From contig NZ_JAUNEC010000030.1 of assembly GCF_030525755.1 (NCBI RefSeq), forward strand, positions 1 through 20,970: a stretch of DNA of 20,970 bases, read 5' to 3'. Both the position numbers and the translations under genes were made by a program. Shown here one piece after another: positions 12,354-19,533 of the stretch. The DNA comes from Alysiella sp. GTDB lineage: Bacteria > Pseudomonadota > Gammaproteobacteria > Burkholderiales > Neisseriaceae. Every line of letters starts with the position of its first letter. The stretch's first letter is position 1. Under the pieces are notes generated by a model. It saw only the letters and a program-made list of their open reading frames with translations, made no database searches and had not been told where the DNA came from.

Positions 12354-13010
12354 TTAGAATGTGAATGTATTGGGTTTGGTAAGTGTTTGGGTGTTTAAAG
12401 CAGCGATTTGGGTATCAAACAGGGTTTTTTCGTTGAATATGTCGCCATTGCGTACGATTTGCAAGCAGCGTTGAATCGGTGCTGTGCCAACCACAACCAC
12501 CATGCGACCGCCTTGTGGATTGAGTTTTTCTTTCAAGTTTTCAGGAAAAACGGGCAAACTGCCACCGATGTAAATTGCATCAAATTGCTGGCTGCCTGAA
12601 AATGCCAAGCCATCGCCGTGTTCAAAACGAATGTTGTGGTAGTTCAATTCGTTCAATGCTTTTTTGGCGGCAGCAAGTTGGGTTTCATCGGTGTCAAAAG
12701 TCAGCACATTTGCGCTAAGCAGCGATAAGACTGCGGTGGCATAGCCCGAACCCGTACCAACTTCCAAAATGTGGTCGGTTTTTTGCAGTTTCAAACCTTG
12801 TATCATGCGTGCTACGATTTTGGGTTCCAACATCATGCTGCCATTGGGTAGGGCGAGTGCCAAATCGGCATAGGCGTAGTTTTTTTGTTCGGGGGCAACA
12901 AAATGTTCACGCGGGATTTCGGCTAATGCGTCCAGTAGGTCAAAATCCAGCACGTCCCAAGGACGAATTTGCTGTTCAACCATATTGAATCTGGCTTGAT
13001 TGAAGTCCAT
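12354..13010 (-). CDS. Protein-L-isoaspartate O-methyltransferase family protein
   Basis: 218 residues; GGAGC precedes the ATG. The family opening NMVEQQIRPWDVLD and the PREHFV motif are present, as is the SAM-binding loop LEVGTGSGYATAVLSLL at 82-98. In true Pcm the region before the SAM loop reads TISQP, with a catalytic Ser/Thr; here residues 59-63 read MMLEP (SMMLEPKIVARM), so the catalytic hydroxyl and Gln are replaced. This resembles the group of PCMT-like proteins that in many betaproteobacteria sits with a rhodanese gene upstream of tolC; their substrate is not known. No tolC is present here. I would not assume isoaspartate repair activity. Confidence 0.85.
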   Translation of the reverse strand: MDFNQARFNMVEQQIRPWDVLDFDLLDALAEIPREHFVAPEQKNYAYADLALALPNGSMMLEPKIVARMIQGLKLQKTDHILEVGTGSGYATAVLSLLSANVLTFDTDETQLAAAKKALNELNYHNIRFEHGDGLAFSGSQQFDAIYIGGSLPVFPENLKEKLNPQGGRMVVVVGTAPIQRCLQIVRNGDIFNEKTLFDTQIAALNTQTLTKPNTFTF

Positions 13011-13072
13011 TTTTGCTCCGTTTGGGAAGGGGGTTGTGATTAAGAGCGTGGATTATAACGTTTTTTGCGGTT

Positions 13073-13717
13073 TCAGGCAGCCGTTGTTTGTAAGATAGAA
13101 GGCGTAAAACGCAAAATTGCATCGCGTAAGGGAATCAGTTTGCCATGAAAGAAATGTGAACTTTCAGGCAGCACAATCACGGGCATATTTTGCGCCGCAG
13201 CCCATTGTAGAGGTTTACTTAATGCCACCACTTCGTCATCTGCTCCATGAATCACCAGTGTTTTATTCACATCTGGTACATAGGGAGCGGGTTCAGCATA
13301 ATGCCCCACCGCTGCACCAATCAGCAAAAGTAAATCGGCTTGACGTTGTTGTACCGCGAAAGTGGCAACATAGCCGCCAAAGGAAAAACCCGCAATCGCC
13401 AATAAAGGTGCGTCTGGGTGTTGGGCGCGTGCGTGGTCTATCACGGCGATGCAGTCTTCGGTTTCGCCGCGACCGTAATCGTGGCTGCCTGAACTGTTGC
13501 CTGTACCACGCAAATTGGGTAAATAACAATGAAAACCCATTTGCGATAAGGCTTTGGCGGCAGTTTGTATCACTTTATTGGTAAATGTGCCACCTTGTGT
13601 GGGATTGGGGTGATTGATGACGGCAACACCGCGTGCTGGATTTTGTGCTGGCACATACAGGGTTTCCAGTTGTCCAACTGGACCATCAATGAAAAAAGGG
13701 GTATTGGGTCTGAGCAT
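13073..13717 (-). CDS. Alpha/beta hydrolase family protein
   Basis: 214 residues, cytoplasmic. Nucleophile elbow GFSFGG with Ser112; acid likely in the HGADDEVV segment (D160/D161); histidine in SSHFFHGK (H188 or H191). An early VAVINHPNPTQGGTFTNKV and LPNLRGTGNSSGSHDYGRGE (about 67-85) are typical of the bacterial dienelactone-hydrolase-like group annotated as alpha/beta hydrolases of unknown substrate. The last codons GCTGCC and the TGA come from a partial DUS. It lies 62 bases upstream of the PCMT-like gene on the same strand, perhaps one unit. Confidence 0.87.
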   Translation of the reverse strand: MLRPNTPFFIDGPVGQLETLYVPAQNPARGVAVINHPNPTQGGTFTNKVIQTAAKALSQMGFHCYLPNLRGTGNSSGSHDYGRGETEDCIAVIDHARAQHPDAPLLAIAGFSFGGYVATFAVQQRQADLLLLIGAAVGHYAEPAPYVPDVNKTLVIHGADDEVVALSKPLQWAAAQNMPVIVLPESSHFFHGKLIPLRDAILRFTPSILQTTAA

Positions 13718-13746
13718 GTGGACTTTCTGTGTGGTTAAAATGGATT

Positions 13747-13758
13747 AGGCTGCCTGAA
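13747..13758 (+). repeat. AG-simDUS
   Basis: Exact AGGCTGCCTGAA in the 74-base gap between the membrane protein gene (ending 13792) and the hydrolase start (13717). Confidence 0.8.
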
Positions 13759-13791
13759 AAACAGTCGGTTTGGGTTGAGACATAATACGGT

Positions 13792-14355
13792 TTATTTTGG
13801 AGGATTTGTCCAATACGCTTTTAAAGCATCAAGTAAACTTTGTGGTTCCAGCCAGCCTGCGACCGAAAACAGCAACAACATCATGGCGGTAAACACGCCA
13901 CTTCCCAGCCAGTACACAAGGTAGCCCAAAATGACACCGCGTCTATTGCCGCCCATGCGTGCAAAACCAAAAGCCTGCGCCCAAAAAATCCAAATGTTCC
14001 ACATACTGATAAATGACATGGTTTCAGGAAAATACAGTGGCAATAAATTGGGCAAAATCAGGGCTTCTGTGGCAAGTGTATAGCCCAAAAATGGCAGGTG
14101 TGGTGCACCAAAGTAATGCAACATGGCACGCATACTGTGGGTCAAAATGAGCCAGCGACCGATGCCGATAACAGCGGCGAAAGCGGCAATGGCGGTATTT
14201 TGTCCGAAAATGGAGACCATGCTGGCAGCGTGGCTCACGGCAATTGCCAATGCAACAAACAGAAAAACCGCGCCACCATAACGGTAGCTTTCGGCAGGGC
14301 GGTAACGAAACAGCAGGATTTGTCCTGCATCGCGAATCAGGTCAGATAAATTCAT
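13792..14355 (-). CDS. Integral membrane protein of unknown function (Yip1-like layout)
   Basis: The start is taken at the ATG complementary to 14353-14355 (MNLSDLIRDAGQILLFRYRP); the frame is open further up, but the leader is not protein-like. 187 residues with about five hydrophobic segments: roughly 28-48, 54-72, 90-109, 115-132 and 141-168. The N-terminal NLSDLIRDAGQILLFR.RPAESYR amphipathic stretch followed by helices recalls Yip1-domain proteins, but I cannot confirm that. No catalytic motif is visible. Its neighbours are an adhesin-E-like lipoprotein upstream and a hydrolase downstream; neither suggests a role. Confidence 0.7.
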   Translation of the reverse strand: MNLSDLIRDAGQILLFRYRPAESYRYGGAVFLFVALAIAVSHAASMVSIFGQNTAIAAFAAVIGIGRWLILTHSMRAMLHYFGAPHLPFLGYTLATEALILPNLLPLYFPETMSFISMWNIWIFWAQAFGFARMGGNRRGVILGYLVYWLGSGVFTAMMLLLFSVAGWLEPQSLLDALKAYWTNPPK

Positions 14356-14480
14356 GGTAGGGTTTCTGGTTTTCAGTACACACAATTTTGATTGCAGGGT
14401 GCGTACCACGCACCAAATTTAAAGCAATTTCAATGATTTTAGTGCGTAATACGCATCTTACACAAAATGATTTCAGGCAG

Positions 14481-14597
14481 TCATGCAATCCAATAGCCAT
14501 TGGTGGTTTGGTAAAACGCAGCATCGGTGGTAATGGTATTATCTGTGCTGTGTGTCATGCGTTGAGCGATGTCATTCTGGTAAGGTGGGGTTTGCAT
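14481..14597 (-). CDS. Possible small protein, 38 residues
   Basis: ATG (14595-14597) to TGA (14481-14483) on the minus strand, opening MQTPPYQNDIAQRMTHSTDN and ending DAAFYQTTNGYWIA. It is polar, with no signal or hydrophobic helix. It lies between the adhesin-E-like gene and the membrane protein gene, in the same direction, and ends at a partial DUS. Its upstream context AGAAACCCCATC resembles AGAAACCCTACC before the membrane protein start, but neither is a ribosome binding site. The composition looks coding; proof is lacking. Confidence 0.35.
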   Translation of the reverse strand: MQTPPYQNDIAQRMTHSTDNTITTDAAFYQTTNGYWIA

Positions 14598-14614
14598 GAT
14601 GGGGTTTCTCGAGT

Positions 14615-15055
14615 TTATTTTTTGCCACAGGCTGCCTGAAACATGCGTGCAGTAGGTGAGTCAGAAACGATTTTTTCGGCGCGGACTTGGCTAGCGGTGT
14701 AATTTTGTTGGGTAATCGGTTTACCGTTTTTGTCCCAAAAGGCCATGCTTTTCAAACGATATTGGCGTTTTTCACAGTCTAACTCCCATTCACCAACCGC
14801 TGTTTTGAATTTGGGTGAGTCCAAATAACTTTCGCGCTCGGTATCTTGCACAATGCTGCGGGTGCGTAAAGTGGCGATTTGTCTTTGTTTTTGAATGCTT
14901 TCTGTATCGTAAGATACCGCAATATTGTTGTTATTGATATTGCCCAACGCCTGCCAAATGCCAATCGCTTGGGCTGAAGGGTCTTTGGGTGTACTGTCGG
15001 TGGTGGCGCAAGCCGCCAAAACAAGTACAGCAGTAAAGGGAAGCAATTTTTTCAT
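14615..15055 (-). CDS. Surface-adhesin E-like lipoprotein
   Basis: The start is the ATG complementary to 15053-15055, with AAGGAT upstream. 146 residues: MKKLLPFTAVLVLAAC is a lipoprotein signal with lipidated Cys16. The body has the pattern of the adhesin_E / surface-adhesin protein E group: NIAVSYDTESIQKQ, RTRSIVQD, then a WELDCEKRQYRLKSMAFWDKNG segment with a conserved Cys, and a second Cys near the C-terminus (AACGKK) that could pair with it. Such proteins are envelope lipoproteins, some of which bind host matrix proteins; function here is inferred only from this resemblance. A DUS lies inside the 3' end (14629-14640, translated FQAA) and another 17 bases before the start (15072-15086). 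Confidence 0.7.
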   Translation of the reverse strand: MKKLLPFTAVLVLAACATTDSTPKDPSAQAIGIWQALGNINNNNIAVSYDTESIQKQRQIATLRTRSIVQDTERESYLDSPKFKTAVGEWELDCEKRQYRLKSMAFWDKNGKPITQQNYTASQVRAEKIVSDSPTARMFQAACGKK

Positions 15056-15071
15056 GGATAATCCTTGTGTT

Positions 15072-15086
15072 TTCAGGCTGCCTGAA
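15072..15086. repeat. DUS 15-mer upstream of the adhesin-E-like gene
   Basis: TTCAGGCTGCCTGAA, in the 158-base divergent gap between the lipoprotein gene and recQ. Confidence 0.75.
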
Positions 15087-15198
15087 AACACAGACAGCAT
15101 TGAAAGGGCGAAAAACGGCATTTTAGCGCAATTTGTGCTTATTCAGGAAAAGTAAACCGTTGAGCATGATAAAATCGCGTTTTTTCCCAAAAAACCTT

Positions 15199-15213
15199 TT
15201 CAGGCAGCCTGAA
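15199..15213. repeat. DUS 15-mer abutting the recQ start codon
   Basis: TTCAGGCAGCCTGAA ends at 15213 and the recQ ATG begins at 15214, so the DUS occupies the place of a ribosome binding site. Confidence 0.8.
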
Positions 15214-17514
15214 ATGTTGCAAACAGCCCTACAAATCTTAAACAAAACATTTGGTTATCCCCATTTTCGCGGCAGACAAGCCGAAATTGTGGCAACCCTT
15301 TTGCGTGGCGACAACGCATTGGTACTCATGCCCACAGGTGGCGGAAAATCACTTTGTTATCAAATACCTGCCCTAATACGCGATGGGGTCGCCATAGTCG
15401 TGTCGCCACTCATTGCGCTGATGGACGACCAAGTGGCAAACCTACGCGCAGCAGGCGTACACGCGGCGGCGGTACACAGTGGCACGCCCCCCGAAACCGT
15501 GCGCCAATTGGCAGACGACATTCATTCAGGCAGCCTGAAATTGCTTTACGTTGCCCCCGAACGCCTTGTTTCCGAACGCTTTTTAAAATTTTTGGACAAC
15601 ACCCAAATCAGCCTGTTTGCCATAGATGAAGCCCATTGCGTCAGCCAATGGGGGCATGATTTTCGTCCAGAATATCAACAACTTGGCATACTTTCCGAGC
15701 GTTATCCGCACATTCCGCGCATTGCCCTCACCGCCACCGCCGATGCCGAAACCCGTGCCGACATGAAACATTATCTCAAACTGGAAAACGCGCCCGAATT
15801 TGTGTCCAGCTTTGACCGCCCCAATATTTATTACCAAGTCATAGAAAAAAACAATGGCAAAAAGCAATTACTGGATTTCATCAAAAAACAAATGAACGGA
15901 CAAAGCGGCATTGTTTATTGTTTGAGCCGCAAAAGTGTGGAAGACGTTGCCGCCTTTTTGTGTGAACACGGCTTGAATGCCCTGCCCTATCACGCAGGCT
16001 TGCCTTTGGCAATTCGCCAAGAAAATCAACATCGTTTTACCCACGAAGACAACATCATTGTGGTCGCCACCGTTGCCTTTGGCATGGGCATAGACAAACC
16101 CGATGTGCGCTTTGTTGCCCATTTGGATATGCCGCAAAGCATTGAACATTTCTATCAAGAAAGTGGACGCGCTGGGCGAGATGGGCTGCCTGCGGTCAGT
16201 TGGCTGTGCTATGGCATGAATGTGCTGGTGTTGCTCAAAGAGCGCATCATGGAAGGCCAAACATCTGATTTACAAAAACAAATTGAATTGCAAAAACTCA
16301 ATGCCATGTTTGATGTGTGCGAAACGGCTGCCTGTCGCCGCCAACTTTTGTTGCGGCATTTTGGCGAAGAATCGGCACCTTGCGGAAATTGCGATAATTG
16401 TTTGCACCCCCCTGAAAAATTTGACGGCACACAAATTGTCCAAAAATTATTGAGTTGCGTCTATCGCGTGGGGCAGCAATTTGCGGCAGGCTATGTGATT
16501 GATGTTTTGCGTGGCAAATCAAACGATTGGATTGAACGAATGGGGCATCACACTTTGTCCACCTTTGGCATAGGTGCCAATTTGAGCGACAAAGATTGGC
16601 GCAATGTGGTGCGACAATGTATCGGATTGGGATTATTAAACAATGACATACACAATCATCAAGCCCTGATTTTAACCCCAGCCGCCAAACCCATTTTGCG
16701 CGGCGAAGAAAAAGTGCTGTTGCGCCCACTCAAACGCGAAAAAGCCGCCACCAAAGTCGCCAAAACCGACACTTGGCTGCGTACCGAACGCGAAGAGCGT
16801 TTGTATCAGGCTTTGAAACAATGGCGTTTGCAAAAGGCAAAAGCAGACGATGTGCCCGCTTATGTGATTTTTGGCGACAAAACCCTGCGCGACATCGTGG
16901 AACGCCAACCCAAAAATACAGACGATTTGCGCGGCATCTACGGCTTGGGTGCGGCAAAAATAGATAAATTGGGTGATGAAATTGTGGCGATTGTGGCAGA
17001 TGGATTTTCAGGCAATTTGCAAACCGAAAATGCGCCCAAAAACCAGTTTTTACCACATCAACAAGCCCTGTTTGATGCGCTCACACATTGGCGCGAATAC
17101 ACCGCCCAAGCCGAAAACCAGAAACCCACTTTCATCATTTCAGACGACACTTTGGCGGATTTGGTGCAAATCATTCCTACACAAGAAATTGATTTAACAT
17201 TAATTTATGGCTTGGGTGAAGTGAGAATTGGCAAATTCGGCACCAACATTTTGCAAATGTGTCGCCAATTTGCGTCAGAAACCGCTTCGCCACATTTAAC
17301 TTTGTTGCGCGAATTGCAAAATTGGCTGACTCACACCGCGCAAACACAGGGTTTGCCCGAATTTCACATCATGAGCAAACCCACTCTCCGCGCCATTGCC
17401 CACAAACTGCCCCAAAATACCAATGAGTTAGCGCAAATTCACGGTTTAACCGATGACAAAATCACGCAATTTGGCAAGGCGATTTTGCACATTTGTCAGC
17501 AATTTCGGCATTAG
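15214..17514 (+). CDS. recQ: ATP-dependent DNA helicase RecQ with three HRDC domains
   Basis: Start at ATG 15214 (MLQTALQILNKTFGYPHFRG), which matches the RecQ N-terminus; the frame is open to 15133, but that extension is not RecQ-like. 766 residues. Walker A MPTGGGKS at 39-46, DEAH 138-141, motif VI region QESGRAGRDG about 315-324. The RQC zinc cysteines are C374, C390, C393 and C396. Three tandem HRDC domains follow at about 520-595, 612-685 and 695-763, each with its YGLG- or HGL-type turn. Triple HRDC is characteristic of Neisseriaceae RecQ, which in gonococcus takes part in pilin antigenic variation and repair. A DUS inside (15525-15539) is translated as SGSLK. Confidence 0.96.
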   Translation: MLQTALQILNKTFGYPHFRGRQAEIVATLLRGDNALVLMPTGGGKSLCYQIPALIRDGVAIVVSPLIALMDDQVANLRAAGVHAAAVHSGTPPETVRQLADDIHSGSLKLLYVAPERLVSERFLKFLDNTQISLFAIDEAHCVSQWGHDFRPEYQQLGILSERYPHIPRIALTATADAETRADMKHYLKLENAPEFVSSFDRPNIYYQVIEKNNGKKQLLDFIKKQMNGQSGIVYCLSRKSVEDVAAFLCEHGLNALPYHAGLPLAIRQENQHRFTHEDNIIVVATVAFGMGIDKPDVRFVAHLDMPQSIEHFYQESGRAGRDGLPAVSWLCYGMNVLVLLKERIMEGQTSDLQKQIELQKLNAMFDVCETAACRRQLLLRHFGEESAPCGNCDNCLHPPEKFDGTQIVQKLLSCVYRVGQQFAAGYVIDVLRGKSNDWIERMGHHTLSTFGIGANLSDKDWRNVVRQCIGLGLLNNDIHNHQALILTPAAKPILRGEEKVLLRPLKREKAATKVAKTDTWLRTEREERLYQALKQWRLQKAKADDVPAYVIFGDKTLRDIVERQPKNTDDLRGIYGLGAAKIDKLGDEIVAIVADGFSGNLQTENAPKNQFLPHQQALFDALTHWREYTAQAENQKPTFIISDDTLADLVQIIPTQEIDLTLIYGLGEVRIGKFGTNILQMCRQFASETASPHLTLLRELQNWLTHTAQTQGLPEFHIMSKPTLRAIAHKLPQNTNELAQIHGLTDDKITQFGKAILHICQQFRH

Positions 17515-17536
17515 AATGTGTTAAGATTGCGCCATT

Positions 17537-17560
17537 TTTCAGGCAGCCTGAAATGTTTTT
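17537..17560. terminator. DUS hairpin shared by recQ and the YkgJ-like gene
   Basis: TTTCAGG-CAG-CCTGAAA followed by TGTTTTTT (to 17560) forms a 7-bp stem plus T run, 22 bases after the recQ stop; a plausible intrinsic terminator in the plus direction. It also encodes the last four codons and stop of the YkgJ-like gene on the other strand. Confidence 0.65.
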
Positions 17561-17814
17561 TCCGCTTGAAGTTGTTGGCAAATGGCAAGATTGATTTGCA
17601 CAAAATCCTGCCAAACTACGCTGTTTGATAAATGTACATCATAATAATCTACCACGCGGCACACCAAAGGGCGTGTGTCGTAAATGGTGCAAAGACGCGT
17701 GATTTCATTGTAATGGCGGCAAACACCGTCTCCACGATTGAGCCATGCCGTTTGTTCACTTAAATGCACTTTTTGGCAGCATAAACCACAAGCGGTACAA
17801 GGAAAAGTTTTCAT
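17539..17814 (-). CDS. YkgJ-family cysteine cluster protein
   Basis: The start chosen is the ATG complementary to 17812-17814, which overlaps the TGA of the upstream 550-residue gene as ATGA; a start up to 51 bases earlier is possible. 91 residues. Seven cysteines are arranged CTACGLCC (C6, C9, C12, C13), then C32, C42 and C52 (PLVC), the YkgJ/Fe-S oxidoreductase-like pattern thought to bind zinc or an Fe-S cluster. Function in the family is unknown. The C-terminal FQAA plus stop is encoded wholly by a DUS. The overlap implies co-transcription with the membrane/HNH module, but the gene may simply be an older neighbour. Confidence 0.85.
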   Translation of the reverse strand: MKTFPCTACGLCCQKVHLSEQTAWLNRGDGVCRHYNEITRLCTIYDTRPLVCRVVDYYDVHLSNSVVWQDFVQINLAICQQLQAEKTFQAA

Positions 17815-19463
17815 GATTTGTTCTGCAAACCACGCAGCCAAGCGCGTGTGCTGTTGGGGTTGCATGGTTCAAAAGGTTTATCAAGATTGCGTTTTTGCAT
17901 TTCGGCTGCCAAAAGCCGACCGTGAGCGCATTCATTGTTCATTGCTTTTAGTTGGTCGGCAAAAATGGCGAGTTCGTTGGGATTGAGATTGAACTCAATT
18001 TTGCTTAATTCCAACAAGTAGCGGTCTAATTCGGCATTGATTTTCTGATAATAATCCGCCATCTTTTCATATTTGCTTTTGAATTGATTCAGAAAATCCC
18101 ATACCTTTTGCATGATGGCAGAATGGTCTAATACATAGGTCAATCCCATGGTCAAAACGCCCGTTATCAAAGCACCAACAAATGCCGATAAACCATCACG
18201 AATAAAATCAACAGGAATGTGTGCCAAAGATTGTGTCATGGTGGTGTGTACCATTGTACCAACAATCACAGAAGCGGCAGCCCCAATTAAACGCAGTACC
18301 TCACGCATTAAATCGCCCATTGATAATTGATTGGGGTTGAAAAAAATCAGTTTAACAGCCTGAACCAAGCTGCCCCAAGTTTCACGAATGATTTTAATGG
18401 CATTACCGCCTATGGTTTGAAATGCGTTCCAAATGGTGGTTGTGATGCTGGCAAATAATCCGCCAATAAAACCGTCTTGAAACGTTTGTAATAAATCTTT
18501 AAAACGCATTTTGATGCGTTCCCAAATGTTTTTCAGCGTTTGGGCAATATCAGATAAAAAATCACCCAGTTGAAAATTGATTTTGCATTTTTGGTAAATT
18601 TGGGGGATTTGTTGTTTCAACTCAAACCAAATTTCAGCCAAAATCAAACCAAAAGCCTGACGTGTTCCCATTGCAAAACCTTTTGCACTCATGTCTTTTG
18701 CTGCTGAGCCAATGAATTTGCTGCTGGTGTAATATGCCCAATTGATTTGCTGATTGTAGACAGCACGCGCTTGTTGGTCTTTTTTGAGCATGGCTTGGGT
18801 GTCAATTTGTTCCAAATCGGCTAGATGTTGTTGTTCTTTGCGGATTTTGTCTTCCAGTTGTCTTTTTTCGTGGCTGTTTTCAGGCAGCGTTTTGAGTTTT
18901 TCTTGATTTTTTAAAATATTGTTTTGCTTTTCCTTTTTCATTTCAGGCAGCTTTTCCACAAACTCTTGGGCTGTTAACTTGCTTTTTCTGTTGTTGATGT
19001 AGCCTAATGTGGAAACGAAGTTGCTGTCTTGATTGGCAAGTTTCACTCCGTCTTCATTAGCCAAAATGCGAATGGGGTCATGATGTATTTCGTGGGCGGA
19101 AATAACGTGGTCTAGCTGGCGATTTTCGTTTAACGCCATATTTTTGCCGCGATATTCATCAACAAGTTGTCCAGTTTTTTGCAAGGCTTTGTCTTGTTTG
19201 CCGCGCTGAATGTAGTTTGTGTCTTGATGATAGTCGTGTGAATTGTATTTAGGGGGATTTTGCAAAGCAGTCAAAAAATCCGCCGAAACGTGAATATCAG
19301 TTTGCCCTTGCTGGTATTCACGCATTTTGTGAACGGTATCCACATCGCCACCTTTTTTGTCTTGAAACAGCAGGAAATCCAAGCAAAAAGAAGTGGTTAA
19401 GCTATGAACAATGTTTTTGTGCAATTCGGCAGACCAATCAAATTGTGGGGTTTGGGTTGTCAT
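17811..19463 (-). CDS. HNH/HNN-like putative nuclease with C-terminal membrane segments
   Basis: 550 residues; AAGGAA precedes the ATG. Residues 1-110 are polar. Next comes NRQLDHVISAHEIHHDP (114-130; D118-H119 and H124..H127-H128), then LANQDSNFVST (142-152) and INNRKSKLTAQEF (156-168). This is the layout of a divergent HNH (HNN) beta-beta-alpha-metal nuclease: a DH pair, a middle Asn and a final Asn/His position. A charged coiled-coil-like stretch follows (about 172-232). The second half holds hydrophobic, glycine-containing segments near 332-345, 391-410 and 424-446, then helices to the end. I recognise no named family. It lies 70 bases after the 355-residue gene with a DUS hairpin between. 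A membrane-linked nuclease effector is my inference. Confidence 0.75.
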   Translation of the reverse strand: MTTQTPQFDWSAELHKNIVHSLTTSFCLDFLLFQDKKGGDVDTVHKMREYQQGQTDIHVSADFLTALQNPPKYNSHDYHQDTNYIQRGKQDKALQKTGQLVDEYRGKNMALNENRQLDHVISAHEIHHDPIRILANEDGVKLANQDSNFVSTLGYINNRKSKLTAQEFVEKLPEMKKEKQNNILKNQEKLKTLPENSHEKRQLEDKIRKEQQHLADLEQIDTQAMLKKDQQARAVYNQQINWAYYTSSKFIGSAAKDMSAKGFAMGTRQAFGLILAEIWFELKQQIPQIYQKCKINFQLGDFLSDIAQTLKNIWERIKMRFKDLLQTFQDGFIGGLFASITTTIWNAFQTIGGNAIKIIRETWGSLVQAVKLIFFNPNQLSMGDLMREVLRLIGAAASVIVGTMVHTTMTQSLAHIPVDFIRDGLSAFVGALITGVLTMGLTYVLDHSAIMQKVWDFLNQFKSKYEKMADYYQKINAELDRYLLELSKIEFNLNPNELAIFADQLKAMNNECAHGRLLAAEMQKRNLDKPFEPCNPNSTRAWLRGLQNKS

Positions 19464-19485
19464 GATTTTTCCTTAAAATGGGGAA

Positions 19486-19526
19486 AAGGCTGCCTGAAAA
19501 GTGTGAAATGGTTTTCAGGCAGCCTT
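19486..19526 (-). terminator. 15-bp DUS hairpin between the two module genes
   Basis: AAGGCTGCCTGAAAA (19486-19500) and TTTTCAGGCAGCCTT (19512-19526) are perfect complements with an 11-base loop, seven bases after the 355-residue gene's stop. On the minus strand it is followed by TTCCCCATTTT. It could be a leaky terminator that lowers expression of the HNH gene relative to the first gene. Confidence 0.6.
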
Positions 19527-19533
19527 GAAATGT

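Larger units (their letters stand above)
1290..19525. repeat. DNA uptake sequences, AG-simDUS dialect, scattered
   Basis: Exact AGGCTGCCTGAA on the plus strand starts at 1290, 2889, 4170, 7314, 7362, 9516, 10000, 12179, 12322, 13747, 14629, 15075 and 19487. On the minus strand its left end is at 1323, 2010, 2166, 7378, 8608, 8658, 9117, 11027, 12336, 15199, 15525, 17538 and 19514. Exact AGGCAGCCTGAA occurs at 2013, 4687, 8299, 8661, 11030, 15202, 15528 and 17541 (plus), and at 4167, 4654, 7311, 9513 and 15072 (minus). Counts were made by eye. These words direct uptake of kin DNA through the ComP pilin. No exact copy lies inside the two module genes at 17811-20601. Confidence 0.85.
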
